From: Allosphingosinicella indica
GTDB lineage: Bacteria; Pseudomonadota; Alphaproteobacteria; Sphingomonadales; Sphingomonadaceae
DNA: 64,000 nucleotides
Assembly (NCBI RefSeq): GCF_900177405.1
Contig: NZ_LT840185.1
Coordinates: forward strand, 1,665,501-1,729,500
Direction: 5' to 3'
Below, piece by piece: positions 19,942-27,890 of this stretch. A program made the position numbers and the translations under genes. How positions within the stretch are numbered: position 1 is the stretch's first letter; each line of letters starts with the position of its first letter. The notes under the pieces are model-generated. The model saw only the letters and a list, made by a program, of their open reading frames with translations. It searched no databases and was not told the DNA's origin.

Positions 19942-20951
19942 CCGCGACCGTCCACACTTTTCCGGGCAAGACTACGCCTTCGCTCGATGCGATGGTGCAG
20001 CTTGTCGCGGCGGACCTCAATCAGGTGAATGCGGTCATCCTCGCGCGGATGCAGAGCGAGGTGGCGCTGATCCCGGAGCTGGCCGGGCATCTCATCGCCG
20101 GCGGCGGCAAGCGGATGCGGCCGATGCTGACGCTCGCCTGCGCGCGGCTGCTCGATTACGGCGGCGCGCGGCATCACAAGCTCGCCGCGGCGGTGGAGTT
20201 CATCCATACCGCGACTTTGCTGCACGATGATGTCGTCGACGGCTCCGGCCTCCGGCGCGGGCGGCGGACGGCCAACATCATCTGGGGCAATCCGGCGAGC
20301 GTGCTGGTCGGAGATTTCCTATTCAGCCGCGCTTTCGAGCTGATGGTGGAGGACGGCAGCCTCAAGGTGCTGCGCATCCTGAGCCGCGCCTCCAACGTGA
20401 TCGCTGAGGGCGAGGTCAACCAGCTCACCGCGCAGCGCCGGATCGAGACCAGCGAAGACCAGTATCTCGACATCATCGGCGCGAAGACCGCCGCGCTGTT
20501 CGCCGCCGCCTGTCGCATCGCTGCAGTGGTCGCGGAGCGCGAGGATGCGACCGAGGAGGCACTCGACGCCTATGGCCGCAATCTCGGCATCGCCTTCCAG
20601 CTCGTCGACGATGCGATCGATTATGCATCGGACGGCGCGACGATGGGCAAGGACGCCGGCGACGATTTCCGGGATGGTAAGGTGACGCTGCCGGTGATCC
20701 TCGCGCATGCGCGCGGCGACGCGGCGGAGCGCACCTTCTGGCGTGATGCGATGGAAGGCCGCCGCACCAGCGATGCCGATCTCGCCCACGCCACCCGGTT
20801 GCTGGAGACGCGCGGCGCGATGGCCGATACGCTCGACCGCGCGCGCCATTACGGGCAGCGCGCGGTCGATGCGCTTGGGCCGTTCCCGGCTGGCAAGGCC
20901 AAGGCCGCGCTGGTCGAGGCGGTGGAGTTCGCGATCGCCCGCGCCTACTAG
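19938..20951 (+). CDS. ispB: All-trans polyprenyl diphosphate synthase (octaprenyl/decaprenyl type)
   Basis: Class I prenyltransferase of 337 residues that elongates isoprenoid diphosphates to the long side chain of ubiquinone. First Asp-rich motif HDDVVDGSGLRRG, basic GGGKRMRP near residue 53, second motif FQLVDDAIDY; the residues before the first motif (AATLLHDD context) are small, fitting a long-chain product. Sphingomonads usually make ubiquinone-10, so decaprenyl is likely; this is from family knowledge, not from the sequence. The ATG overlaps the toxin stop. A hairpin with a T-rich tail follows 75 bases downstream. Confidence 0.93.
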   Translation: MTATVHTFPGKTTPSLDAMVQLVAADLNQVNAVILARMQSEVALIPELAGHLIAGGGKRMRPMLTLACARLLDYGGARHHKLAAAVEFIHTATLLHDDVVDGSGLRRGRRTANIIWGNPASVLVGDFLFSRAFELMVEDGSLKVLRILSRASNVIAEGEVNQLTAQRRIETSEDQYLDIIGAKTAALFAAACRIAAVVAEREDATEEALDAYGRNLGIAFQLVDDAIDYASDGATMGKDAGDDFRDGKVTLPVILAHARGDAAERTFWRDAMEGRRTSDADLAHATRLLETRGAMADTLDRARHYGQRAVDALGPFPAGKAKAALVEAVEFAIARAY

Positions 20952-21025
20952 GCGCCGAACCGCCTTCCGGCCTGATGCCGTGCTTGCCCTCGTCCGCCGC
21001 CTGCACTAAGTCCTCCGCCATGTTC

Positions 21026-21058
21026 GGCCGCTCCGGTAGGGGCGGCCCTTATTGTTTT
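21026..21058 (+). terminator. Intrinsic terminator or attenuator before the TrcR-like gene
   Basis: GGCCGCTCC (21026-21034), loop GGTA, GGGGCGGCC (21039-21047) forms a 9-bp stem with one G-U pair, followed by CTTATTGTTTT. It ends the polyprenyl synthase unit and lies only 15 bases before the next gene's start, so it could also act as a leader structure. Confidence 0.65.
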
Positions 21059-21072
21059 CGGGAGACGAGACA

Positions 21073-21747
21073 GTGGCTCAGCCGCTCATGCCCCATGCGA
21101 CCGCGTCCTGGCTGGTCGACAACAGCGCGCTCACCTTCGAGCAGATCGCCGCCTTCTGCGGCCTCCATATCCTCGAGGTCCAGGCGATCGCCGACGACAC
21201 CGCCGCAACCAAGCTCACCGGCCGCGATCCGATTCGCGCCGGCGAGCTCAGCCAGGCGGAAATCGACCGCGGGCAGGACGATCCCAAATATCGCCTGCAG
21301 ATGCAGCGCGAGCCCGACAAGGCGGTCCGCACCAAGGGGCCGCGCTACACGCCGGTCTCCAAGCGGCAGGACAAGCCCGATGGTATCGCCTGGCTGATCC
21401 GCAACCATCCCGAGCTTTCGGACGGGCAGATCGGCAAGCTGATCGGCACCACGCGCACCACCATCGGCGCGATCCGTGATCGCAGCCACTGGAACATCGC
21501 CAATATCCAGCCGAAGGATCCGGTGACGCTCGGCCTCACCACCCAGCGCGAACTCGACGCCGCTGTCGCCAAGGCGGCGAAGGCGGGCCGTGGCGAGGGC
21601 ATGCCGGTCGATCTCGACATCGATCGCGACCGTGCGGCGCTGATCGAAGAGCTACGCGCCGAGCGCGAGGCGGCGGCGCGCGAAGCCGAAGCCGCTCATG
21701 CCGCCGAGGAGCAGACCGAGGGCTTTGTCGATCCCTTCGCCCGCTGA
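21073..21747 (+). CDS. DUF1013 protein, TrcR-type cell-cycle transcriptional regulator
   Basis: Alphaproteobacterial regulator of about 224 residues. The body has WLVDNSALTFEQIAAFCGLH and a second helix-turn-helix-like unit IGKLIGTTRTTIGAIRDRSH; the tail after residue 180 is a charged coiled coil. The family is restricted to alphaproteobacteria and has been named TrcR in Caulobacter-like annotations; I am fairly sure of the family and less sure of the role. Start is set at GTG 21073, seven bases after GGAGA; the TTG at 21052 sits inside the T-rich tail of the preceding hairpin. Confidence 0.85.
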   Translation: MAQPLMPHATASWLVDNSALTFEQIAAFCGLHILEVQAIADDTAATKLTGRDPIRAGELSQAEIDRGQDDPKYRLQMQREPDKAVRTKGPRYTPVSKRQDKPDGIAWLIRNHPELSDGQIGKLIGTTRTTIGAIRDRSHWNIANIQPKDPVTLGLTTQRELDAAVAKAAKAGRGEGMPVDLDIDRDRAALIEELRAEREAAAREAEAAHAAEEQTEGFVDPFAR

Positions 21748-22792
21748 ACGGGCTGCGCCGGCTCCCGAGGGGCTGAGCTATCCGTTCGGCGATGCCGATC
21801 CGGCGCGCGGCGCGATCGTCGAGATCGCCGACGGGATCGGCTGGGCGCGGCTATCGATGCTCGGGCCGCTCAAGCATGTGAACGTTTGGCTGCTCGACGA
21901 CGGCGACGGCGTTGCGATCGTCGATACCGGCCTCAACACCTCGCGTGTCCGAGACGAGTGGGAGGCGCTGATCGACGGCCCGCTCGCCGGGCGCCGCGTC
22001 ACCCGCGTCATCGTCACCCACTTTCATCCCGATCATCTCGGCCTCGCCGGCTGGCTGTGCGAGCGGTTTGCGGCGCCGCTCTGGATGACGCGCACCGAAT
22101 GGCTGCTCGGCCGGATGCTCGCCGCCGACGCGCGCGACACGCCGCCGCCAGAGGCGTTCGATTACTGGCACGGTGCCGGCTGGGAGGAAGCGCGGATCGC
22201 GGCGGCCGAAGCGCGGGGTTGGCGCCTGTTCGCCTCCGCCGTGAGCGCCATACCGGCGCAGTTCATCCGGTTGATGGACGGCGACTCCATCGCGATCGGC
22301 GATCGCAACTGGCGCGTCGTTGTCGGCAGCGGTCATAGCCCCGAACATGCCTGCCTGATCGACGATGCCGGCGGGATCATGATCGCGGGCGATCAGGTGC
22401 TGCCGCGGATCACCTCCAACGTCTCGCTTAGCCTCAGCGAGCCAAGCGCCGATCCGCTCGGCGAATGGCTCGCTTCGATCGACAAGCTGCGCAGCCTCTC
22501 GCCCGATCTGCTCGTGCTGCCCTCGCATGGCGACCCGTTCACCGGCCTCCACCCGCGCCTCGACGCACTCGACACCAATCACCGCGACCGGCTGACGGCG
22601 CTGGAGGCGTTTCTCGACACGCCCCGGCGCGCGGTCGACTGCTTCCCGATCCTGTTCGACCGGCCGATCGACGACACGCTCTACGGCCTCGCCACCGGCG
22701 AGGCACTGGCGCACCTCCGCCATCTCGAGGTCACCGGCCGTGCGGTGCGCGAGCAGCGCGGCCGGACTTGGTGGTTCGCGCGCGCGGCCTGA
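21725..22792 (+). CDS. Metallo-beta-lactamase-fold hydrolase
   Basis: MBL-fold protein of about 355 residues. Zinc motif VTHFHPDHLG, later GSGHSPEHACL, DDAGGIMIAGDQVLP and LPSHGDPF supply the remaining ligands. The C-terminal helical region (LDALDTNHRDRL, then a winged-helix-like tail ending ARTWWFARAA-like) matches the LACTB2-like group of MBL hydrolases. The start is uncertain: no ATG lies near the fold, so TTG 21725, preceded by GAGGAG, is preferred over ATG 21698; both overlap the upstream gene. Substrate unknown. Confidence 0.82.
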   Translation: MSIPSPAERAAPAPEGLSYPFGDADPARGAIVEIADGIGWARLSMLGPLKHVNVWLLDDGDGVAIVDTGLNTSRVRDEWEALIDGPLAGRRVTRVIVTHFHPDHLGLAGWLCERFAAPLWMTRTEWLLGRMLAADARDTPPPEAFDYWHGAGWEEARIAAAEARGWRLFASAVSAIPAQFIRLMDGDSIAIGDRNWRVVVGSGHSPEHACLIDDAGGIMIAGDQVLPRITSNVSLSLSEPSADPLGEWLASIDKLRSLSPDLLVLPSHGDPFTGLHPRLDALDTNHRDRLTALEAFLDTPRRAVDCFPILFDRPIDDTLYGLATGEALAHLRHLEVTGRAVREQRGRTWWFARAA

Positions 22793-22836
22793 CGGTTGCT
22801 TGACCATGGCGCGCTGCCAAGCCAATGCTTGTGGCC

Positions 22837-23085
22837 ATGTCCGAACAGAGTGACGCCATCGCCGCGCTGTCCTTCGAGGCGGCGCTGAAGCGGCTGGAGG
22901 AGATCGTCCGCCTGCTGGAGAGCGGCGAGGCCTCGCTCGACCAGTCGATCGAGCTCTATAACGAGGGCGATGCGCTCCGCCGTCAGTGCGAGGCGCGGCT
23001 GGAGGCGGCGCAGGCGCGGATCGAGAAGATCCAGCTCGGCCGCGACGGCGCGCCGGCCGGCACGGCGCCGTTCGACGGTGGCTGA
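22837..23085 (+). CDS. xseB: Exodeoxyribonuclease VII small subunit
   Basis: Small subunit of exonuclease VII, 82 residues, with the conserved [20 protein letters not shown] and [11 protein letters not shown]. It is one long helical hairpin. ATG 22837 gives the usual N-terminus; ATG 22825 adds four residues. It is followed within eight bases by ispA, the common xseB-ispA pairing. The large subunit xseA is not in the window. Confidence 0.95.
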   Translation: MSEQSDAIAALSFEAALKRLEEIVRLLESGEASLDQSIELYNEGDALRRQCEARLEAAQARIEKIQLGRDGAPAGTAPFDGG

Positions 23086-23092
23086 GGCACGG

Positions 23093-23992
23093 ATGGCCGA
23101 CGCCGACGCCAGCCTCGGCCCCGCGCTCGCGCGGATCGGCGCCGATGTCGATGGCATGTTCGATGCGCTGCTCGCCGTCCCAGCCGACAGCCGCGCGCGG
23201 CTTTACGAAGCGATGCGCCACGCTGCGATCGGCGGCGGCAAGCGGCTGCGGCCCTTGCTGGTCGTCGCCGCGGCAGGGCTGTTTCATGTCGATCGCGCGC
23301 GCGCGCTGCGCGTCGGCGTCGCGGTCGAGTGCATCCACGTCTATTCACTGATCCACGACGATCTGCCGTGCATGGACGATGACGATCTGCGCCGCGGCAA
23401 GCCGACCGTTCACAAGGCGTTCGACGAATGCACCGCGGTCCTCGCCGGCGATTCGCTGCACGCGCTCGCGTTCGAAGTGCTCGCCGACGAGGCGACGCAC
23501 GACGATCCCTTCGTCCGCTCGGAACTGATGCTGGAACTGGCGCGTGCCTCCGGCCCCGCCGGTATGGCGGGCGGCCAGATGATGGACCTGATGGCGGGCG
23601 ACGGCGCGCTCGACATGGCGGCGGTGACACGGCTGCAGCAGTTGAAGACCGGCGCGCTGATCGGCTTCTGCCTCGAGGCGGGGGGGATCATGGGCCGCGT
23701 GCCCCCCGAAGGCCGCACGAGTCTGCGCGGTTACGCGCGCGATGTCGGTCTCGCCTTTCAGATCGCCGACGACCTGCTCGACGTCGAGGGCGAAGAGGCC
23801 AAGACCGGCAAGCGGGTCGGCAAGGATGGCGCGGCGGGCAAGGAAACCTTCGTTTCGCTGGTCGGCGCCGATCGCGCGCGTCAGCAGGCCGGGATGCTGG
23901 TCGATCAGGCGGTCGCGCATCTCCAGAGCTTCGGCGGCGAGGCGGACCTGCTTCGCGCCATCGCCCGCTTCGCCGTCGCGCGCGACCATTGA
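23093..23992 (+). CDS. ispA: Geranyl/farnesyl diphosphate synthase
   Basis: Short-chain prenyltransferase of 299 residues that makes farnesyl diphosphate from isopentenyl and dimethylallyl diphosphate. Motifs: GGGKRLRP, HDDLPCMDDDDLRRG (first Asp motif with the two-residue insertion typical of bacterial FPP synthases) and FQIADDLLD. ATG 23093 is used; GTG 23078, overlapping the xseB stop, is also possible. It supplies the substrate for the polyprenyl synthase 3 kb upstream. Confidence 0.94.
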   Translation: MADADASLGPALARIGADVDGMFDALLAVPADSRARLYEAMRHAAIGGGKRLRPLLVVAAAGLFHVDRARALRVGVAVECIHVYSLIHDDLPCMDDDDLRRGKPTVHKAFDECTAVLAGDSLHALAFEVLADEATHDDPFVRSELMLELARASGPAGMAGGQMMDLMAGDGALDMAAVTRLQQLKTGALIGFCLEAGGIMGRVPPEGRTSLRGYARDVGLAFQIADDLLDVEGEEAKTGKRVGKDGAAGKETFVSLVGADRARQQAGMLVDQAVAHLQSFGGEADLLRAIARFAVARDH

Positions 23993-24005
23993 CCGGGGGA
24001 ATGGC

Positions 24006-24509
24006 ATGACCCGCATCGGCGTTTATCCGGGCACCTTCGATCCGATCACGCTCGGCCATATGGACATCATCCGCCGCGGCGCGAAGCTGGTCGACCGGCT
24101 GGTGATCGGCGTCACCACCAATCCCAGCAAATCGCCGATGTTCAGCGTCGAAGAGCGCACCGCGATGGTGGAGCGCGAGATCGCGGGGCTTTCCGGCGAC
24201 ATCCGCGTCGTCACCTTCGATTCGCTGCTGATGGACTTCGCCGAGCGCGAGAAGGCGCAGATCATCGTCCGCGGCCTCCGCGCCGTCGCCGATTTCGAAT
24301 ATGAGTATCAGATGGCGGGTATGAACCAGCAGCTCAACTGCCGCGTCGAGACCGTCTTCCTGATGGCCGACGTGTCCTTGCAGCCGATCGCCTCGCGGCT
24401 GGTGAAGGAGATCGCGCTCTACGGCGGCGACATCGGCAAGTTTGTGACGCCCGCGGTGGCCGAGCAGGTCGGCCACCGCGTCACCGAGATCGGCCGCAAG
24501 GGGTCATGA
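24006..24509 (+). CDS. coaD: Phosphopantetheine adenylyltransferase
   Basis: Fourth step of coenzyme A synthesis, 167 residues, normal length. The nucleotidyltransferase signature YPGTFDPITLGH (T/HxGH), the loop NPSKSPMFSVEERTAM, IVRGLRAVADFEYE and SRLVKEIALYGGD are all in place. The gene starts 13 bases after ispA and probably belongs to the same transcript. Confidence 0.97.
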   Translation: MTRIGVYPGTFDPITLGHMDIIRRGAKLVDRLVIGVTTNPSKSPMFSVEERTAMVEREIAGLSGDIRVVTFDSLLMDFAEREKAQIIVRGLRAVADFEYEYQMAGMNQQLNCRVETVFLMADVSLQPIASRLVKEIALYGGDIGKFVTPAVAEQVGHRVTEIGRKGS

Positions 24510-24609
24510 ACCGTTCATCGGCGCGGGGGCACGGCGCGCCGTCCGCCGTTCCGCGCAGCATGTTTTTGCTCTAAGAGCGGCCACGAGATTTTTCCGGGTG
24601 AGGGTATCG

Positions 24610-25521
24610 ATGCGTCTCAACAACCTGTTCGCCGCCATCGCGGCGCTGTTCTTCGCGACCGGCCTTGCGGCGCAGACCGCGCAGCCGGCCTTTTCGGTCG
24701 CGCCTCCGCCGCTCGATCCCGAAAACACCTGGGTGCTCGATCTCACCACGGGCGGACGCGTCACCATTCAGCTTCGCCCCGACGCGGCGCCCAATGCGGT
24801 CGAGCGGATCAAGACGCTGACCCGGCAGGGCTTCTACAACGGCACGATCTTCCACCGCGTGATCGAAGGCTTCATGGCGCAGGGCGGCGATCCGGGCGGC
24901 GACGGCACCGGCGGCTCCAGCCTTCCTGACGTGAATGCCGAGTTCAACGTCCTGCCCCACGTCCGCGGCGCAGTCGCGGCGGCGCGCGGCGGCGACGTCA
25001 ATTCGGCGAACAGCCAATATTACATCATGTTCGGCCCGCGCCTGCAGCTCGACCGCAAATATACCGTCTTCGGCCGCGTCGTGAGCGGCATGGAGTTTGT
25101 CGACAAGATCGAGCGCGGCGAGCCGCCGGCCAATCCGTCGCGCGTCGTTCGTGCCTCGATCGGCGCCGACAACGTGCCGCCGCCGTCGCCGCAGGAAGTC
25201 GCCGCCGTGGCCTCCGCGCCGCTGCCGCGGGGCCGCGCCGCCGCGCCACCTGCCGCCGTCCAGTCGCTGGGTTCGGGCACGGCGCAGCCGGGCCAAGCGG
25301 CGCCCGCCGAGGCTGCGCAGCCGACTACGCCGTCGGCCGAGACGCCTGCGACCACGCAGCCGCCGGCGACGCCTTCGGCCCCGCCGCCGAGCGAGTCGAC
25401 CGCCAACCCCAACGAATCGACGACGCCGCAGGACGCGTCCGAGGCCGCGCCGCAGCCCGGGGCGACGCCAACCCCCGAGCCCACGCCGACGCCGCAGCCG
25501 GATACGCCGACGCCGCAATAA
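24610..25521 (+). CDS. Periplasmic cyclophilin-type peptidyl-prolyl isomerase with Pro/Thr-rich tail
   Basis: Cyclophilin of 303 residues. A signal peptide ([20 protein letters not shown]) leads into the isomerase domain at about 35-200, with [21 protein letters not shown] and [11 protein letters not shown]. Residues from about 205 onward are a low-complexity Pro/Thr/Ala/Glu tail ending TPTPQ, likely disordered. Start at ATG 24610 gives the signal peptide; GTG 24598 adds four residues. The stop overlaps the queA start (TAATG). Confidence 0.9.
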   Translation: MRLNNLFAAIAALFFATGLAAQTAQPAFSVAPPPLDPENTWVLDLTTGGRVTIQLRPDAAPNAVERIKTLTRQGFYNGTIFHRVIEGFMAQGGDPGGDGTGGSSLPDVNAEFNVLPHVRGAVAAARGGDVNSANSQYYIMFGPRLQLDRKYTVFGRVVSGMEFVDKIERGEPPANPSRVVRASIGADNVPPPSPQEVAAVASAPLPRGRAAAPPAAVQSLGSGTAQPGQAAPAEAAQPTTPSAETPATTQPPATPSAPPPSESTANPNESTTPQDASEAAPQPGATPTPEPTPTPQPDTPTPQ

Positions 25522-26552
25522 TGCGCGTCGACCTGTTCGATTTCGACCTGCCGCCCGAACGGATCGCGCTCAGGCCCGCGAGCCCGCGCGACAGCGCGCG
25601 GATGCTGGTCGTGCGGCCCGAGGGCTTCGAAGACCGCGGTGTCGCCGATCTGCCCGCGATGCTCCGTGCGGGCGACATGCTCGTCTTCAACGATACCCGC
25701 GTGATCCCGGCCCAGCTCGAAGGGACGCGCGGCGAAGCGCGGATTGGCGCAACACTGCACAAGCGCGAAGGGCCGCGCGACTGGCGCGCCTTCGTCCGCA
25801 ACGCCAAGCGCGTCCGCGCCGGCGACCGGATCGACTTCGGCGCGGGCGTCACCGCCCTGGCCGGCGACAAAGGCGAGGACGGCAGCATCCTCCTGCGCTT
25901 CGAGGGCGACGAGCCGGTCGAGCTGCTGCTCGAGCGGGCCGGGCGGATGCCGCTGCCGCCCTATATTGCGGGCAAGCGCGAGGCCGACGCGCGCGACGCC
26001 ATTGATTATCAGACGATGTTCGCGAGGGAGAAAGGCGCCGTCGCCGCGCCGACCGCCGCGCTGCACTTCACGCCGGTGTTGATGAATGCTCTGGAAGCGG
26101 CCGGGATCGGCCATGCGACGCTGACGCTCCATGTCGGCGCGGGGACGTTCCTGCCGGTCAAGGCCGAGGACACCGACGCGCACCGGATGCACAGCGAATG
26201 GGGGCGGATCGACGCCGCCACCGCCGATCGCCTCAACGCGGTGCGCGCTGAGGGCGGACGGGTGATCGCTGTCGGGACCACCGCGCTCCGCCTGCTCGAA
26301 AGCGCGGCGGGGGAGGACGGCCTGATCCGTCCGTTCGAAGGCGATACCGCGATCTTCATCACGCCGGGCTACCGCTTCCGCGCGATTGACGGGCTGGTGA
26401 CCAATTTCCACCTGCCGCGATCGACGCTCTTCATGCTGGTCGGCGCGCTCATGGGGCGTGAGACGATGCAGGCGGCCTACGCCCATGCGATCGCTGAAGG
26501 CTACCGCTTCTATTCCTACGGCGACGCGAGCTTATTGTTACCGGAACGATGA
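25521..26552 (+). CDS. queA: S-adenosylmethionine:tRNA ribosyltransferase-isomerase
   Basis: Enzyme that transfers the ribosyl moiety of SAM to 7-aminomethyl-7-deazaguanine in tRNA, making epoxyqueuosine. 343 residues. Typical stretches: [16 protein letters not shown] at the start, [27 protein letters not shown], and [14 protein letters not shown] near the end. Overlaps the cyclophilin stop by one base. tgt, its usual partner, is not in the window. Confidence 0.96.
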   Translation: MRVDLFDFDLPPERIALRPASPRDSARMLVVRPEGFEDRGVADLPAMLRAGDMLVFNDTRVIPAQLEGTRGEARIGATLHKREGPRDWRAFVRNAKRVRAGDRIDFGAGVTALAGDKGEDGSILLRFEGDEPVELLLERAGRMPLPPYIAGKREADARDAIDYQTMFAREKGAVAAPTAALHFTPVLMNALEAAGIGHATLTLHVGAGTFLPVKAEDTDAHRMHSEWGRIDAATADRLNAVRAEGGRVIAVGTTALRLLESAAGEDGLIRPFEGDTAIFITPGYRFRAIDGLVTNFHLPRSTLFMLVGALMGRETMQAAYAHAIAEGYRFYSYGDASLLLPER

Positions 26553-26592
26553 CGGCGGCGGAACGGGCGGCACGTCCGCGCGTTCCGATGCT

Positions 26593-26739
26593 ATGACGCC
26601 CGTGCTCCCTCCGAAGCAGACCGACAAGCAGGGACGCGCGCGCGGTCTCTACGACGAGCAGCAGCAGCGTTTCGCGCAGGAAAAGCAGCTTGGCCGCCAC
26701 ATCCCCCGGCCGGCGCTGTTCGGCACGCCCGACGCATGA
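26593..26739 (+). CDS. Hypothetical 48-residue basic protein
   Basis: Short frame after queA. The product is hydrophilic, has no signal or membrane segment, and reads MTPVLPPKQTDKQGRARG followed by a Gln-rich helix and RHIPRPALFG. I do not recognise it. Its stop overlaps the next short frame (ATGA), which argues weakly for translation of both. It could be non-coding. Confidence 0.4.
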   Translation: MTPVLPPKQTDKQGRARGLYDEQQQRFAQEKQLGRHIPRPALFGTPDA

Positions 26740-26918
26740 GCCAGCCCGGCGAGCGTCCGCAGCCCGATCCCGCGCCCGCGGCGCCGGACGGCAATCCCTC
26801 GCCGACCGGACCCGATCCCGATCTGCCGCAGCCGCACGAGGCGCCGCATCCCGGCACAACGGGGGACGAGCCTTATCCTCCGCAGGACAAGCCCGCGCAG
26901 GAACAGCCGCCGAGCTGA
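26736..26918 (+). CDS. Hypothetical Pro-rich 60-residue protein
   Basis: Frame encoding about one-third proline with many Pro-Asp and Pro-Gly steps (RPQPDPAPAAPDGNPSP). Such composition also arises by chance in GC-rich DNA, so coding status is uncertain; the ATGA coupling to the preceding small frame is the main support. No signal peptide. It ends seven bases before the stop of the convergent DUF3035 gene. Confidence 0.3.
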   Translation: MSQPGERPQPDPAPAAPDGNPSPTGPDPDLPQPHEAPHPGTTGDEPYPPQDKPAQEQPPS

Positions 26919-26925
26919 ATTTCCG

Positions 26926-27339
26926 TTACTGCGGCGTCGAGACGCGCGCTTCCTGGCCGTCGCCTTCGGGCACCTGCAGGATCGTCTGCGTCACCGCGCC
27001 TTTGTCCACCACATTGGTGTCCGGATCGCCGGCGACCGAGCGGGCTCCCTGCGCGGCGCGGTCGCGATCCGCGGCCTGCAGCATCTCCGTCTCGGTGGCG
27101 CTGCGCTGCTGCGGCCCGCCGAACAGTGCGTTGATCGCCTCCGCGCGGGTATCGACCGACGCGGCGCTCGACGTGCCCGGCGCGGGCGGAACGAGCGCAT
27201 AATCCGGCGGCATCACCAGCGGCGCGTTGCGCGCAACCGCGAACTCGTCGGGCGCGCCGCGATTGAACAGCCCGCCCTGGGCGCAGCCGGCGAGCAGGAG
27301 GGCGGCGGAGGCCGCCGTGGCCAGCTTTGCGATACGCAT
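26926..27339 (-). CDS. DUF3035 lipoprotein, BamF-like
   Basis: Outer-membrane-directed lipoprotein of 137 residues. The lipobox LLLAGC has Cys near residue 19; the mature part contains PDEFAVARNAPLVMPPDYAL, the characteristic DUF3035 stretch, then a flexible Gln/Ala-rich tail. This family has been named BamF in Caulobacter, where it accompanies the outer-membrane protein assembly machine; I rely on memory for that. The start (27339) lies two bases after the lspA stop, so it is co-transcribed with the signal peptidase that would process it. Confidence 0.85.
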   Translation of the reverse strand: MRIAKLATAASAALLLAGCAQGGLFNRGAPDEFAVARNAPLVMPPDYALVPPAPGTSSAASVDTRAEAINALFGGPQQRSATETEMLQAADRDRAAQGARSVAGDPDTNVVDKGAVTQTILQVPEGDGQEARVSTPQ

Positions 27340-27341
27340 AG

Positions 27342-27890
27342 TCAAACTTCCTTCTTGGTCTTGCCGTCGCGGGTCAGCAGCGATCGGACCAGCAATAGCA
27401 GGACACCGATGGTAATGGCAGCGTCGGCGACATTGAAGATCAAAAACGGCCGCCATTCGCCGAAATGAAGGTCCAGAAAGTCGACCACATAGCCGTAGCG
27501 GACGCGATCGACGATGTTACCGAGCGCGCCGCCCAGGATCATCGACAGCGCCACCGCGTCCGCCCGCTTGGGCTCTCGCCACAGCCAGACGGCGACGAAG
27601 ATGGCGATTCCCGCGGTCATCGCGACCAGCAGCCAGCGGCCGAGATCGGTGTCGGCGGTGAGCATCCCCATCGATACGCCGCGATTCTCCACCCAGCGCA
27701 GATCGAAGATCGGCAGCAGATCGATCACGCCACGCTGCTGGAGCTGGAGCGGATAGGTGACGATCCACTTCAGGATCTGGTCGACTACGAAGATGCCGAT
27801 CGCGAGCGTGTAGCCGAACGTCCGCCAGCGGCCTTCCTCGCCGGGGTGAGGCGCCGCGACAGGGGCCGGAGTGTCGGTCAATTCAGCCAT
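27342..27890 (-). CDS. lspA: Lipoprotein signal peptidase
   Basis: Aspartyl membrane protease that removes lipoprotein signal peptides, 182 residues with four hydrophobic segments. Catalytic Asp residues lie in YGYVVDFLD and FNVADAA, 19 residues apart as in other LspA. GGALGNIVDRV and the conserved VENRGVSMG are also present. Overlaps the ileS stop by eight bases. Several likely substrates are in this window (PrsT, the DUF3035 protein, the M49-like peptidase). Confidence 0.96.
   Translation of the reverse strand: MAELTDTPAPVAAPHPGEEGRWRTFGYTLAIGIFVVDQILKWIVTYPLQLQQRGVIDLLPIFDLRWVENRGVSMGMLTADTDLGRWLLVAMTAGIAIFVAVWLWREPKRADAVALSMILGGALGNIVDRVRYGYVVDFLDLHFGEWRPFLIFNVADAAITIGVLLLLVRSLLTRDGKTKKEV

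Noticed and set aside
21052-21075. TTG at 21052 as start of the TrcR-like gene
   Set aside because: It lies inside the T-rich tail of a terminator-like hairpin and has no ribosome binding site; GTG 21073 has one at the right distance.
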